DNA of 64,000 bases, taken from contig NZ_CP019427.1 of the NCBI RefSeq assembly GCF_009834545.1, positions 4,408,001 to 4,472,000 of the forward strand, written 5' to 3'. The translations under genes were made by a program, and so were the position numbers. This DNA is from Pseudomonas sp. S04 (GTDB taxonomy: Bacteria > Pseudomonadota > Gammaproteobacteria > Pseudomonadales > Pseudomonadaceae). Below the pieces are notes generated by a model. It ran no database searches. It was not told where the DNA came from and worked only from the letters and a program-made list of their open reading frames with translations. Positions 16,090 to 24,593 of the stretch are shown piece by piece. The number at the start of each line of letters is the position of its first letter. Position 1 is the first letter of the stretch.

Positions 16090-19038
16090 ATGCCCAGCCC
16101 ACCGCGCCCGGACAAACGCCGATTGCCGCTGCACGTGCATATCAGCGTGATGTTCACCCTGTTGCTGCTGTTCACGGGCGTTGTGCTGGGTATTTTCAAT
16201 TATCGACAAACCACCGAGATCATCCTCTCCAGCAGTGAGAAGCTGTTCGAACGCATAGACCAGGACGTGCGCAGGGACCTGCAAACCACCTACCAGCCCA
16301 TTCGACGATTGCTCAGCCTGTTGGCAGAAAGCGACGCGATACAGGGAACGGATCTGGCGCACCGGCTGCCCCTGCTCAAACCCTTCAGCCAATCCCTCAG
16401 GGACAATAACGAGCTGGCATCGCTGTACGTCGGTTATGCCGATGGCGATTTTTTCATGGTCCGCCCATTACGCAGCGATGCCCTGAAAAAAACCCTGCAG
16501 GCGCCTGATGCAGCCGCCTTTCAGGTCTGGAGCATCGATCGTGACATCCTCACCGGGCAAACCCGCTCACAATCACTGTTCTATGACGCGACACTGAACC
16601 AGATCGGGCGCCTGGATAATCCGCAGGAGGCCTATGACCCTCGCACCCGGGCCTGGTTCGACCGGGCCAACAGCAGCGAAGAACAGATCACCACTGAACC
16701 CTACATCTTCTTTTCGACCCACAACATCGGCACGACGCTCGCCCGCCACAGCGGCCCCAATGCCGTGGTGGGCGCCGACCTGACCCTGGCCCAGCTGTCC
16801 GCCACCCTGGCCAAGCACCAGGTAACACCCGGCACCGAAGTCGTGCTGTTCGATGGCGACGGCAATGCCGTCGCCTACCCCGACAGTAGCAAGCTGATCA
16901 TCGATGATCAAAAGGCCCACCTGGCCAAGGTCAAGGACTTGAGCCCGGCCCTGGCAGCCCTGTTTATGCACCCGGCCAGTGGCAATCGCCTGGAGGTCGG
17001 CAACCGCCAATGGATCTTTGCTCGCAGCAGCATCCAGGAAGGTGGCCCGCGGGGACTGAACCTGGCAGTGATGGTTCCCGAAGAGGAGTTGCTGGTCGAT
17101 GCCTATCGAATGCGCTGGCAGGGCGCCCTACTGACCCTGGCCATCTTGTTACTGTGTGTGCCACTGGGCTGGCTGACCTCCCGTATCCTGGTCAAGCCAT
17201 TACGGGCACTGGTGCAGGAAGCCGACGCGATTCGCAGTTTTGATTTCAACTACCCGGTTGCACGCCGCTCGCCGGTGTTGGAAGTCGACCAACTCAGCGT
17301 CTCCATGGCGCGCATGAAAGCGACCCTGGCCAGCTTCTTTGAAATCACCGACAGCCTATCGGCGGAAACCCGCTTCGAGCCGCTGCTGCTTCGAGTCCTG
17401 GCGGAAACCGTGAAGATAGGCCAGGCCCAGGCGGGACTGATATACCTGCGGGAAAATGAAGGCAACCGCCTCCAGCCCCATGGCTTGTTCATCGAGGGTG
17501 AATCACGCGACCTTTCGGCATTCAACGTCAAGAGTCATGATCCTGACGACACGCAGGCCCCTGCCTGGCTGCACCCACTGGCGAGCCAGAACGCTCTGGT
17601 GACGACTCTGGGATTCGAGCAGGCAGGCGATCTGCAAAGTGTAATGCTGGCGCTGCAGTGCCCCAGCGTGCACCTGATCGGCATTCGCCTGCACAATCGC
17701 CATAACGAAACCGTCGGCGTGCTGATCCTGTTGCTGGCCGACAGCGGTGCGCAAGCGGACCTCGAAAAGCTGCGCCCTGACCGGATCGCCTTTATCCAGG
17801 CGGTCTCCGGCGCTGCAGCCGTGAGCATCGAAAGCCAGCGCCTGCAGCACAAGCAAAAACAGCTGCTGGACGCCTTCATTCAGTTGTTGGCAGGAGCGAT
17901 CGATGCCAAGAGCCCCTATACCGGCGGCCACTGCCAACGGGTACCCGCCCTGACCCTGATGCTCGCCCAGGCCGCCGCCGCCAGCCGGGCCCCGGAATTC
18001 GAACGCTACAACCCCACCGACGATGAATGGGAAGCGCTGCACATTGCCGCCTGGTTGCACGACTGTGGAAAAGTCACCACACCTGAATACGTGGTCGACA
18101 AAGCCACCAAGCTTGAGACCCTCACCGACCGCCTGCATGAAATCCGCACCCGCTTCGAAGTACTCAAGCGCGATGCCTGGATCGACTACTGGCAAGGGCT
18201 CGCCCAAGGTGGCGACGGGCAGACACTGGCTGTAACGCGCGACGCCAGCCTCGCCGCCCTCGACGACGACTTTGCCTTTGTCGCCCGCAGTAACCTGGGG
18301 GGCGAGGCCATGGTCGAAGGCGACCTGCAACGGCTGCACAACATTGCCCAACGCACCTGGACCCGCACGCTGGATGACCGGCTGGGGCTGTCCTGGGAGG
18401 AGAACCGCCGCCAGGCTCGCACCCCGACTCCCGTGCTGCCGGTCAGCGAGCCGCTGCTGGCGGATAAGCCCGAACACCTGTTCGAACGCAACAGTGCCGA
18501 GCTAATGCCCGCGGACAATCCCTGGGGCTTCAAACTCGACGTTCCGCCGCACAAATACAACCGTGGCGAGCTGTACAACCTGAGCATCACCCGCGGCACG
18601 CTGACCTGCGAGGAGCGCTACATCATCAACCATCACATGGTGCAGACGATCCTGATGCTCAGCCACCTGCCCTTCCCCGGGCACTTAAGCAACGTCATGG
18701 AAATTGCCGCCGGGCATCACGAAAAAATGGACGGCACCGGCTATCCGAGACGACTCACACGGGAACAGATGAGCCTGCCGGCGCGGATGATGGCGATTGC
18801 CGATATTTTCGAAGCGCTGACTGCCGCAGACCGCCCCTACAAGAAGGCCAAGACCCTCAGTGAGGCTCTCGGCATCATGGCGTTCATGTGCCGTGATGCC
18901 CATATCGACCCGCAGCTGTTTGCCCTGTTTATCGAGGAACAGATCTATCAGCAGTACGCCGACAGATACCTCGACCCGGTACAAATCGATGCCGTGGACC
19001 GACAAAGCCTGCTCGCCAAAGCAGGCCTGGTTAGCTGA
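16090..19038 (+). CDS. Membrane HD-GYP protein with sensor and GAF domains
   Basis: The 982-aa protein has two membrane helices (about 18-38 and 345-365) around a periplasmic Cache-like sensor of about 300 residues. HAMP (about 370-420), GAF (about 440-590) and an HD-GYP domain follow. HD-GYP enzymes degrade c-di-GMP. Ligands seen are GGHCQRV, the HD pair in WLHDCGKVTTPEYV at 657, NHHMVQ, and HHEKMDGTGYPRRL with GTGYP at 882. The HD and GYP motifs are about 224 residues apart, against roughly 60 in the classical family, so a long insertion splits the domain. ATG 16090 has ATGGAG upstream. It lies 131 bases after the BvgS-like kinase on the same strand. Confidence 0.88.
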   Translation: MPSPPRPDKRRLPLHVHISVMFTLLLLFTGVVLGIFNYRQTTEIILSSSEKLFERIDQDVRRDLQTTYQPIRRLLSLLAESDAIQGTDLAHRLPLLKPFSQSLRDNNELASLYVGYADGDFFMVRPLRSDALKKTLQAPDAAAFQVWSIDRDILTGQTRSQSLFYDATLNQIGRLDNPQEAYDPRTRAWFDRANSSEEQITTEPYIFFSTHNIGTTLARHSGPNAVVGADLTLAQLSATLAKHQVTPGTEVVLFDGDGNAVAYPDSSKLIIDDQKAHLAKVKDLSPALAALFMHPASGNRLEVGNRQWIFARSSIQEGGPRGLNLAVMVPEEELLVDAYRMRWQGALLTLAILLLCVPLGWLTSRILVKPLRALVQEADAIRSFDFNYPVARRSPVLEVDQLSVSMARMKATLASFFEITDSLSAETRFEPLLLRVLAETVKIGQAQAGLIYLRENEGNRLQPHGLFIEGESRDLSAFNVKSHDPDDTQAPAWLHPLASQNALVTTLGFEQAGDLQSVMLALQCPSVHLIGIRLHNRHNETVGVLILLLADSGAQADLEKLRPDRIAFIQAVSGAAAVSIESQRLQHKQKQLLDAFIQLLAGAIDAKSPYTGGHCQRVPALTLMLAQAAAASRAPEFERYNPTDDEWEALHIAAWLHDCGKVTTPEYVVDKATKLETLTDRLHEIRTRFEVLKRDAWIDYWQGLAQGGDGQTLAVTRDASLAALDDDFAFVARSNLGGEAMVEGDLQRLHNIAQRTWTRTLDDRLGLSWEENRRQARTPTPVLPVSEPLLADKPEHLFERNSAELMPADNPWGFKLDVPPHKYNRGELYNLSITRGTLTCEERYIINHHMVQTILMLSHLPFPGHLSNVMEIAAGHHEKMDGTGYPRRLTREQMSLPARMMAIADIFEALTAADRPYKKAKTLSEALGIMAFMCRDAHIDPQLFALFIEEQIYQQYADRYLDPVQIDAVDRQSLLAKAGLVS

Positions 19039-19521
19039 TCAGCAGTCAGTCAGGCGCAGGAAGATCGCGGCCAGTTGCTCGATACCGGCCTGGTCAGCGA
19101 CGCTGAAGCGCGCCAGTGACGGGCTATCCAGGTCCAGCACGCCGATCAGTCGACCGTCCTTGACCAGTGGCACCACCAACTCACTGTTCGAAGCGCTGTC
19201 ACAGGCAATATGCCCGGCGAACGCATGCACATCCTCCACGCGCTGGGTGGTCAGCGTGGCCGCTGCAGCGCCACAAACACCGCGACCAAAGGGGATCCGC
19301 ACGCAGGCTATCTGGCCCTGGAACGGCCCGAGCACCAACTCTTCATTGCGATTCAGGTAGAAGCCGGCCCAGTTCAGGTCATCGAGTTGATTGAACAGGA
19401 ACGCCGAGAACTGCGCGGCATTGGCAATAAAATCTCGCTCATCGGCCAGCAACGACTCCAGCTGTGCGCACAGCAGGCCATAACCCTCCAGGCCTGCGCC
19501 GCTGTTTTGCAAATCAATCAT
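19039..19521 (-). CDS. msrC: Free methionine-R-sulfoxide reductase (fRMsr, GAF-type)
   Basis: The 160-aa GAF-domain enzyme reduces free methionine-(R)-sulfoxide. The diagnostic pieces are GPFQGQIACVRIPFGRGVCG and HIACDSASNSELVVPL. Cys73, Cys83 and Cys107 keep the spacing of the E. coli catalytic cysteines (84, 94, 118). ATG 19521 overlaps the TGA of the upstream ATPase gene (ATGA), so the two are co-translated. Its stop abuts the stop of the HD-GYP gene on the other strand. Confidence 0.93.
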   Translation of the reverse strand: MIDLQNSGAGLEGYGLLCAQLESLLADERDFIANAAQFSAFLFNQLDDLNWAGFYLNRNEELVLGPFQGQIACVRIPFGRGVCGAAAATLTTQRVEDVHAFAGHIACDSASNSELVVPLVKDGRLIGVLDLDSPSLARFSVADQAGIEQLAAIFLRLTDC

Positions 19522-20408
19522 GCCTGCTGCTCCAACAGTTTGAGCCCGACCCAATAGCGGGCGAACTGATAGGCGCATCGCCCGTTGCGGTTACCACGGC
19601 CAGTAGCCCAGCGCACCGCGAGGATTTCCAGCTCTTCATCCCGTTGCCAGGCCAGGCCGGCCTTGGTGGCCAACTCGCCGACCCAGTGTTCGACCACGTT
19701 GAGGAAGTGCTCCTGGGTAAACGGGTAGAACGACAGCCACAGGCCAAAACGATCCGACAGCGCGATCTTGTCCTCCACCGCCTCACTGGGGTGCAGCTCA
19801 CCGTCGACCCTTTTCCAGTTCTCGTTATCGCTCTCCTTTTCCGGCACCAGGTGACGCCGGTTGGAGGTGGCATACAACAGGACATTGTCCGGGGCCTGCT
19901 CCAGCGAGCCGTCGAGCACACTCTTGAGCACCCGGTAGTCGCCCTCGCCCGCCTCGAAGGACAGATCGTCACAAAACAGCACGAAGCGTTGCGGCAGCTT
20001 GGCAACCTGCTCGACCACCCGCGGCAGGTCCGCCAGGTGATCACGCTCGATCTCGATCAAGCGCAGCCCGCCCTTGGCATGCTCGGCCAACAGCGCGCGC
20101 ACCAGCGAAGACTTGCCCGTCCCTCGCGAGCCCCAGAGCAGGGCATGGTTGGCAGGCATGCCATCGAGGAACTGGCGCGTATTGCGGCCCAACTGTTCCA
20201 ATTGCTTGTCGACCCCGATCAGGTCGCTCAGGCGCATATCCAGGCTGACCTCAAGTGGCAGCAGAAAACCGCTGCGTCCCTCACGCTGCCAGCGGGCAGC
20301 CAGGCATTGTGTCCAGTCGATGGCACTGCGTGGCGCTGGCAGCAGCGGCTCGATACGAGCCAGAACCGCATCAGCGCGTTCAAGAAAGGCATTCAATCGA
20401 GAGTCCAC
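19518..20408 (-). CDS. DUF815-family AAA ATPase
   Basis: The 296-aa product is an ATPase of the DUF815 group. The Walker A motif is GSRGTGKSS near residue 94 and Walker B is FVLFCDDLSF near residue 142. LLYATSNRRHLVPE is a sensor-1-like strand. The sequence continues to a basic C-terminus. The biochemical role of the family is not settled. It overlaps msrC by four bases, which hints at a shared stress-related job, but this is only context. ATG 20408 gives the usual family length. Confidence 0.85.
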   Translation of the reverse strand: MDSRLNAFLERADAVLARIEPLLPAPRSAIDWTQCLAARWQREGRSGFLLPLEVSLDMRLSDLIGVDKQLEQLGRNTRQFLDGMPANHALLWGSRGTGKSSLVRALLAEHAKGGLRLIEIERDHLADLPRVVEQVAKLPQRFVLFCDDLSFEAGEGDYRVLKSVLDGSLEQAPDNVLLYATSNRRHLVPEKESDNENWKRVDGELHPSEAVEDKIALSDRFGLWLSFYPFTQEHFLNVVEHWVGELATKAGLAWQRDEELEILAVRWATGRGNRNGRCAYQFARYWVGLKLLEQQA

Positions 20409-20557
20409 GTCTTCTCCTCAAGGCAGTTCACAGTAATGATGGGCAGACCAACCCGCTCCTGGCGCCAGACACCGTCCCGGGTCGCGAGCCAGAGCGCTGC
20501 ACGCGTCGGCAAAACCCGGTAACGATCAGCTATGCTTGGCCCAGAAGGGAAACGAAA

Positions 20558-22894
20558 GTGGCTGCGCACCCAATGGATATCAAGTTCACCAACCGCCTGT
20601 CCTACAAGCAAGCCAAGCTCACCGTGCTGGTCGGTTTTGTCCTGGGTATGCTGCTGAGTCTGCTGCAGATAGGCATCGATTATGCCAGCGAAGATGCTTC
20701 CATCAACCGGGAAATATTGTCCCTGCTGGAAATCAGCCACAGTCCCGCCTCCCGGATCGCCTACAACATCGACGCCGAACTGGCCCAGGAGTTGACGCTT
20801 GGCCTGTTGCGCTCACCTGCGGTGATTGGCGCGCAACTGACCGACAATAACAATACCGTGCTGGCCAATGTCAAACGCGCCCCTTCGGCCAGTACCTACC
20901 GAGTGATCAGCGACTTCCTGTTTGGTGCCGATCGCCAGTTCAAGGAGCGGTTGTTCCTCGAACATCTGCCCGATGAATCCCTTGGTACCCTGGCACTGGA
21001 AGTCGATACCTACGCCTTCGGCAGCCGTTTCTTGCGTCGGGCCGAAGTCACCCTGCTCAACGGTTTCGCCCGCAGCCTGATCCTCAGCGGCATTCTCCTG
21101 GCATTATTTTATGTGATGCTGACCAAGCCGCTGGTACGGGTCATCCGCGAGCTGAGCGAGCGTGACCCGCGCATCGCCGAGCAACCACCGCTGGAATGCC
21201 CGGTGCACCATCAGAACGATGAAATCGGGGTGCTGGTCAGGGTGGCCAACCAGCAGTTCGAAAGCATGACCACGGAAATCCAGCAGCGGCGCGCCGCCGA
21301 AAATCGCCTGACTGACTACCTCGGGCAACTGGAGTCCATCGTTTCGTCGCGCACCGCCGAGCTGAAAGCGATCAATCGGCGCCTGACGGCCTCCAACGAG
21401 GAACTGCAGATCGCGCGCCAGACAGCCTTGGACATGGCGCAGGCGCGCTCGGTGTTCCTGGCCAACATGAGCCATGAAATCCGCACGCCCCTCAACGGCC
21501 TGCTGGGCATGATCGCCTTGTCCCTCGACAGCCCGTTGAATGCCGAGCAGCGCCAGCAACTGGCGATTGCCCACGACTCCGGCAAAGTGCTGGTAGAACT
21601 GCTCAACGATATTCTCGACCTGTCGAAATTCGATGCCGGCCAACTGGAACTCGAACACATTCCCTTCGACCTCGGCTCATTGATCGAAGACACCGCCAAC
21701 CTGCTCTCGCAGAACGCTGCACCCAGTGTCGAGCTGACCTGCCTGATCGATCCGCAGTTTCCCGCCCAGGTGATTGGCGACCCGACACGGGTTCGGCAAA
21801 TCGTCAGTAACCTGCTATCCAACGCCCTCAAATTCACTCGTTTCGGCCGGGTCGATGTGCGCCTCTGTACACGGGAGGATGGCGTCAGGATCGAAGTCTG
21901 CGACACCGGTATCGGCATCGCCCAGGATGCCCAGGTCAAGATCTTCCAACCCTTTACCCAGGCTGGCGCCGGCATTACCCGTCAGTTCGGCGGCACCGGG
22001 CTGGGGCTGGCCCTGACCTTCAACCTGTGCAACGCCATGCAGGGCCGACTGAGCATCAGTTCGGAGTCGGGTTTTGGCAGCCAGTTCTGCGCCGACCTGC
22101 CACTGCCAGCGCACACTCGCGCCACACCGCCGGCTCGCCTGCACGGCAAGGTCGTGGCCATCACGTCGGCCAGCAGTGGCCTGGCCGAGCTGTTGCGCAG
22201 CCTGTTGCCCGGATGGGGCCTGAATTACCAACAGCGCAGCCTCGATGACTCACTGCACGACCTGGACCCCGATGTACTGATTACTGACTGCCCACCCTGC
22301 CTGTTCGAATTGCGCTCGACGTTCGCCGCACCGATCTTGCTGGTGACCGCCTACGGCAACTTCATGCCCAGCGAAGAAAGCGCCGCCCTTGCTCCTCTGC
22401 AGCAACAGGCCCGGCCATTGGCGCGCAATGCGCTGTACCAGACCTTGCGTCGCGCCTTGAACATGGAAAACGTTGGGGATAGCCCAACGCCCGATCACTC
22501 GCCGTCACCTCCACGCCGGGGGCGAATCCTGTTGGTGGAAGACAACCCGGTCAATCAGCTGGTGGCCAAAGGCATGCTGAGCAAACTGGGCAGCGACGTG
22601 ATTGTGGTGTCCCACGGCGCCGAGGCGCTCGACCAACTGGAACTCGGCCACTTTGACCTGGTGCTGATGGACTGCAACATGCCGGTCATGGACGGTTATG
22701 AAGCCAGCCGGCACATCCGGCGCAGCGGTCGTTGGCCGGACCTGCCGATCGTCGCCTTGACCGCCAATGCCATGCCCGAGGAACGGGAGCGCTGTCGCGC
22801 GGCCGGGATGAACGATTACCTGGCCAAGCCCTTTCGCCGCGAAGAACTGGCCGCGCTGCTGGACCTGTGGATACCGCTCAGGAAAGCCCCTTGA
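20558..22894 (+). CDS. Hybrid sensor histidine kinase
   Basis: The 778-aa membrane kinase has helices near 20-40 and 170-190 around a periplasmic loop of about 130 residues. HAMP and a short coiled coil (RRAAENRLTDYLGQLE) follow. The kinase core has the H-box FLANMSHEIRTPLNGL near 302, N-box NLLSNALKFTRFG, and G-boxes DTGIGIA and GGTGLGL. A degenerate receiver without the usual acidic pair follows (about 530-635). Then comes an intact receiver (VEDNPVNQ, Asp in LMDCNMPVMDG near 705, Lys in YLAKPF). There is no HPt. The start is GTG 20558, because AAGGGA lies seven bases before it; ATG 20573 is the alternative. No partner regulator lies beside it. Confidence 0.88.
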   Translation: MAAHPMDIKFTNRLSYKQAKLTVLVGFVLGMLLSLLQIGIDYASEDASINREILSLLEISHSPASRIAYNIDAELAQELTLGLLRSPAVIGAQLTDNNNTVLANVKRAPSASTYRVISDFLFGADRQFKERLFLEHLPDESLGTLALEVDTYAFGSRFLRRAEVTLLNGFARSLILSGILLALFYVMLTKPLVRVIRELSERDPRIAEQPPLECPVHHQNDEIGVLVRVANQQFESMTTEIQQRRAAENRLTDYLGQLESIVSSRTAELKAINRRLTASNEELQIARQTALDMAQARSVFLANMSHEIRTPLNGLLGMIALSLDSPLNAEQRQQLAIAHDSGKVLVELLNDILDLSKFDAGQLELEHIPFDLGSLIEDTANLLSQNAAPSVELTCLIDPQFPAQVIGDPTRVRQIVSNLLSNALKFTRFGRVDVRLCTREDGVRIEVCDTGIGIAQDAQVKIFQPFTQAGAGITRQFGGTGLGLALTFNLCNAMQGRLSISSESGFGSQFCADLPLPAHTRATPPARLHGKVVAITSASSGLAELLRSLLPGWGLNYQQRSLDDSLHDLDPDVLITDCPPCLFELRSTFAAPILLVTAYGNFMPSEESAALAPLQQQARPLARNALYQTLRRALNMENVGDSPTPDHSPSPPRRGRILLVEDNPVNQLVAKGMLSKLGSDVIVVSHGAEALDQLELGHFDLVLMDCNMPVMDGYEASRHIRRSGRWPDLPIVALTANAMPEERERCRAAGMNDYLAKPFRREELAALLDLWIPLRKAP

Positions 22895-23339
22895 TCTGCT
22901 CCAGCAACTGATCGAGGCCCGCGCGCAATTGCGTCAGTTGCTGCAGGTCGAAGCCGCTGTCGCACAATAATCTGGACTTCAGCGGCCCCACCTGTTCACG
23001 CAGGGCAACACCGGCTGGCGACAAGCTCAGGTGCACTTCGCGCTCGTCCCGGGCCGAGCGCTGGCGCTGGACGAACTGCATCTGCTCCAGGCGCTTGAGC
23101 AAGGGCGTCAGGGTTCCGGAATCCAGCGCCAGGCGTTCGCCCAACGCCTTGACCGTGGGTTGCTCGGGCGGCTGTTGCTGCCACTCCCATAACACCAGCA
23201 TCACCAGGTACTGCGGATAGGTCAGGCCCAGGGGCTCGAGCAAGGGCTTGTAGCCCCGGATCACCGCCCTGGAGGCCGCGTACAGCTTGAAACAGAGCTG
23301 GTCATCCAGTGCCAGAGAATCAACGGACAGATCATTCAT
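22878..23339 (-). CDS. ohrR: OhrR-type MarR-family peroxide repressor
   Basis: The 153-aa product is a MarR-family winged-helix protein of the OhrR subgroup, which senses organic hydroperoxides through a reactive Cys. Cys16 lies in DDQLCFKLYAASRA; Tyr30 and Tyr41 match the positions that hold the cysteine in Bacillus OhrR; Cys126 could be the partner of a two-Cys type. The recognition region is TVKALGERLALDSGTLTPLLKRLE. Its ATG overlaps the gpx stop (ATGA), so it is the second gene of a gpx-ohrR operon. The usual partner ohr is not in the window. The stop overlaps the hybrid kinase end by 17 bases. Confidence 0.9.
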   Translation of the reverse strand: MNDLSVDSLALDDQLCFKLYAASRAVIRGYKPLLEPLGLTYPQYLVMLVLWEWQQQPPEQPTVKALGERLALDSGTLTPLLKRLEQMQFVQRQRSARDEREVHLSLSPAGVALREQVGPLKSRLLCDSGFDLQQLTQLRAGLDQLLEQIKGLS

Positions 23340-23821
23340 TTGAGCAGTGCTTCAATCTCGCGCGTCAGGTCTTGCGGCTTGGTCGCGGGGGCAAAACGCT
23401 TGACCAGCTTGCCGTCCTGACCGATCAGGAATTTGGTGAAGTTCCATTTGATGCCCTGAGACCCCAACACACCGGGAGCGCGCTTCTTCAACTGGACAAA
23501 CAGCGGATGGGCGTCGCTGCCATTGACGTCGATCTTTTTGAACAGCGGAAAGCTGACACCGAAATTCAGTTCGCAGAACTCTGAGATTGCCCCCTCGTTG
23601 CCCGGCTCCTGCTTGCCGAACTGATTGCAGGGAAAACCGAGCACCACCAGGCCTTGATCCTTGTAGGTCTGCCACAACGCTTCCAGTCCCTTGTACTGCG
23701 GGGTAAAACCACATTTGCTGGCTGTGTTGACCACCAGCACCGCCTTGCCGGCGTAATCGGCAAGGGTCTTTTGTTCCCCTTTGATCGTGGTACACGGGAT
23801 GTCGAGCAGGTTGTCGGTCAT
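23336..23821 (-). CDS. Glutathione peroxidase-type thiol peroxidase
   Basis: The 161-aa product is of the bacterial Gpx/BtuE type. These enzymes reduce hydroperoxides, usually with thioredoxin. The peroxidatic Cys37 is in NTASKCGFTPQYKGLE. Gln is in GFPCNQFGKQEPG with a second Cys that can act as resolver, and Trp/Asn in KWNFTKFLI complete the catalytic set. There is no signal peptide, so it is cytoplasmic. It is first in the operon with ohrR, and an OhrR-like operator lies 43-57 bases upstream. Confidence 0.94.
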   Translation of the reverse strand: MTDNLLDIPCTTIKGEQKTLADYAGKAVLVVNTASKCGFTPQYKGLEALWQTYKDQGLVVLGFPCNQFGKQEPGNEGAISEFCELNFGVSFPLFKKIDVNGSDAHPLFVQLKKRAPGVLGSQGIKWNFTKFLIGQDGKLVKRFAPATKPQDLTREIEALLK

Positions 23822-23863
23822 GGGACGGGCTCCGAATAATAGGCAGATACAATAAACATAGCG

Positions 23864-23891
23864 AGCAATTGAATTGTACGCAACTTAATTG
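23864..23891 (-). promoter_or_regulatory. OhrR-like operator of the gpx-ohrR operon
   Basis: CAATTGAATTGTA at 23866-23878 matches 13 of 15 bases of the OhrR box TACAATTNAATTGTA over 23864-23878, and its 5+1+5 core is a perfect palindrome. A weaker copy, CAACTTAATTG, sits at 23881-23891, centred 15 bases further upstream. Both lie just ahead of the peroxidase gene. Confidence 0.7.
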
Positions 23892-23973
23892 GCCGAAAAC
23901 CGACCGGGAGTACCGGCTGGCTAACGGGGTTGGCTGCCTGCACCAGACCTTCGCCAGCCAGCCAGAACCTGCC

Positions 23974-24369
23974 TCAGTCGCGCGGCACCAGGTCCAGGCA
24001 CACGGAGTTGATGCAGTAACGCAGGCCGGTAGGCGGCGGACCATCCGGGAACACATGCCCCAGGTGCGCCTCACATTTGGCGCAGACCACTTCGGTGCGG
24101 ATCATGCCGTGGCTGACATCGCGGATCTCAACCATCGCGCTCGCGCCGATCGGCTCGTAGAAACTTGGCCAGCCGCAGCCGGAATCGAACTTTGCCCGGG
24201 AGTCGAACAGCGGCTCGTTGCAGCAGATGCAATGATAGACACCCGCGGTCTTCGTCGCGTTGTACTTGCCCGAGAACGGTCGCTCGGTGCCCTTGAGACG
24301 GCACACGTTGTACTGCTCTGGATCGAGCATGGCCCGCCATTCTTCCAGGGTTTTCTGGATCTTTTCCAT
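23974..24369 (-). CDS. msrB: Methionine-R-sulfoxide reductase B
   Basis: The 131-aa enzyme repairs protein methionine-(R)-sulfoxide. The catalytic Cys119 is in RYCINSVCL. The zinc site is two CxxC pairs, Cys47/Cys50 and Cys96/Cys99. [12 protein letters not shown] is the substrate loop. No export signal is present, so it is cytoplasmic. ATG 24369 has a weak GAGGTAGGA upstream. It precedes gpx-ohrR on the same strand but is separated by about 150 bases with the operator, so it is likely a separate transcript. Confidence 0.95.
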   Translation of the reverse strand: MEKIQKTLEEWRAMLDPEQYNVCRLKGTERPFSGKYNATKTAGVYHCICCNEPLFDSRAKFDSGCGWPSFYEPIGASAMVEIRDVSHGMIRTEVVCAKCEAHLGHVFPDGPPPTGLRYCINSVCLDLVPRD

Positions 24370-24393
24370 TGTCCTACCTCAGCAACTGAAAAA

Positions 24394-24424
24394 GCCCGAT
24401 CTGTACCTTTTCCACGGATCGGGC
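24394..24424 (-). terminator. Terminator-like hairpin in the msrB leader
   Basis: GCCCGATC and GATCGGGC form an 8-bp stem with a 15-base loop. On the minus strand it is followed by CTTTTTCAG, as in an intrinsic terminator. It lies 25 bases before the msrB start, where no upstream minus-strand gene needs ending, so it could be an attenuator or a block to incoming transcription. Confidence 0.5.
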
Positions 24425-24593
24425 GGCACGTATGATTGCGCCTCGTCAAACGCCAGTCTGGCAGCCGCGTTACACGCATTCAAACGGATTTTGGTGCACC
24501 GCTCCGAGGCGCCGGGCTCGTGTGAGAACGCAGGATTCCCAGTACGGTAGTTCATACAACGTCTGGATCGTTCATTTTCGGGAACACATCGCC

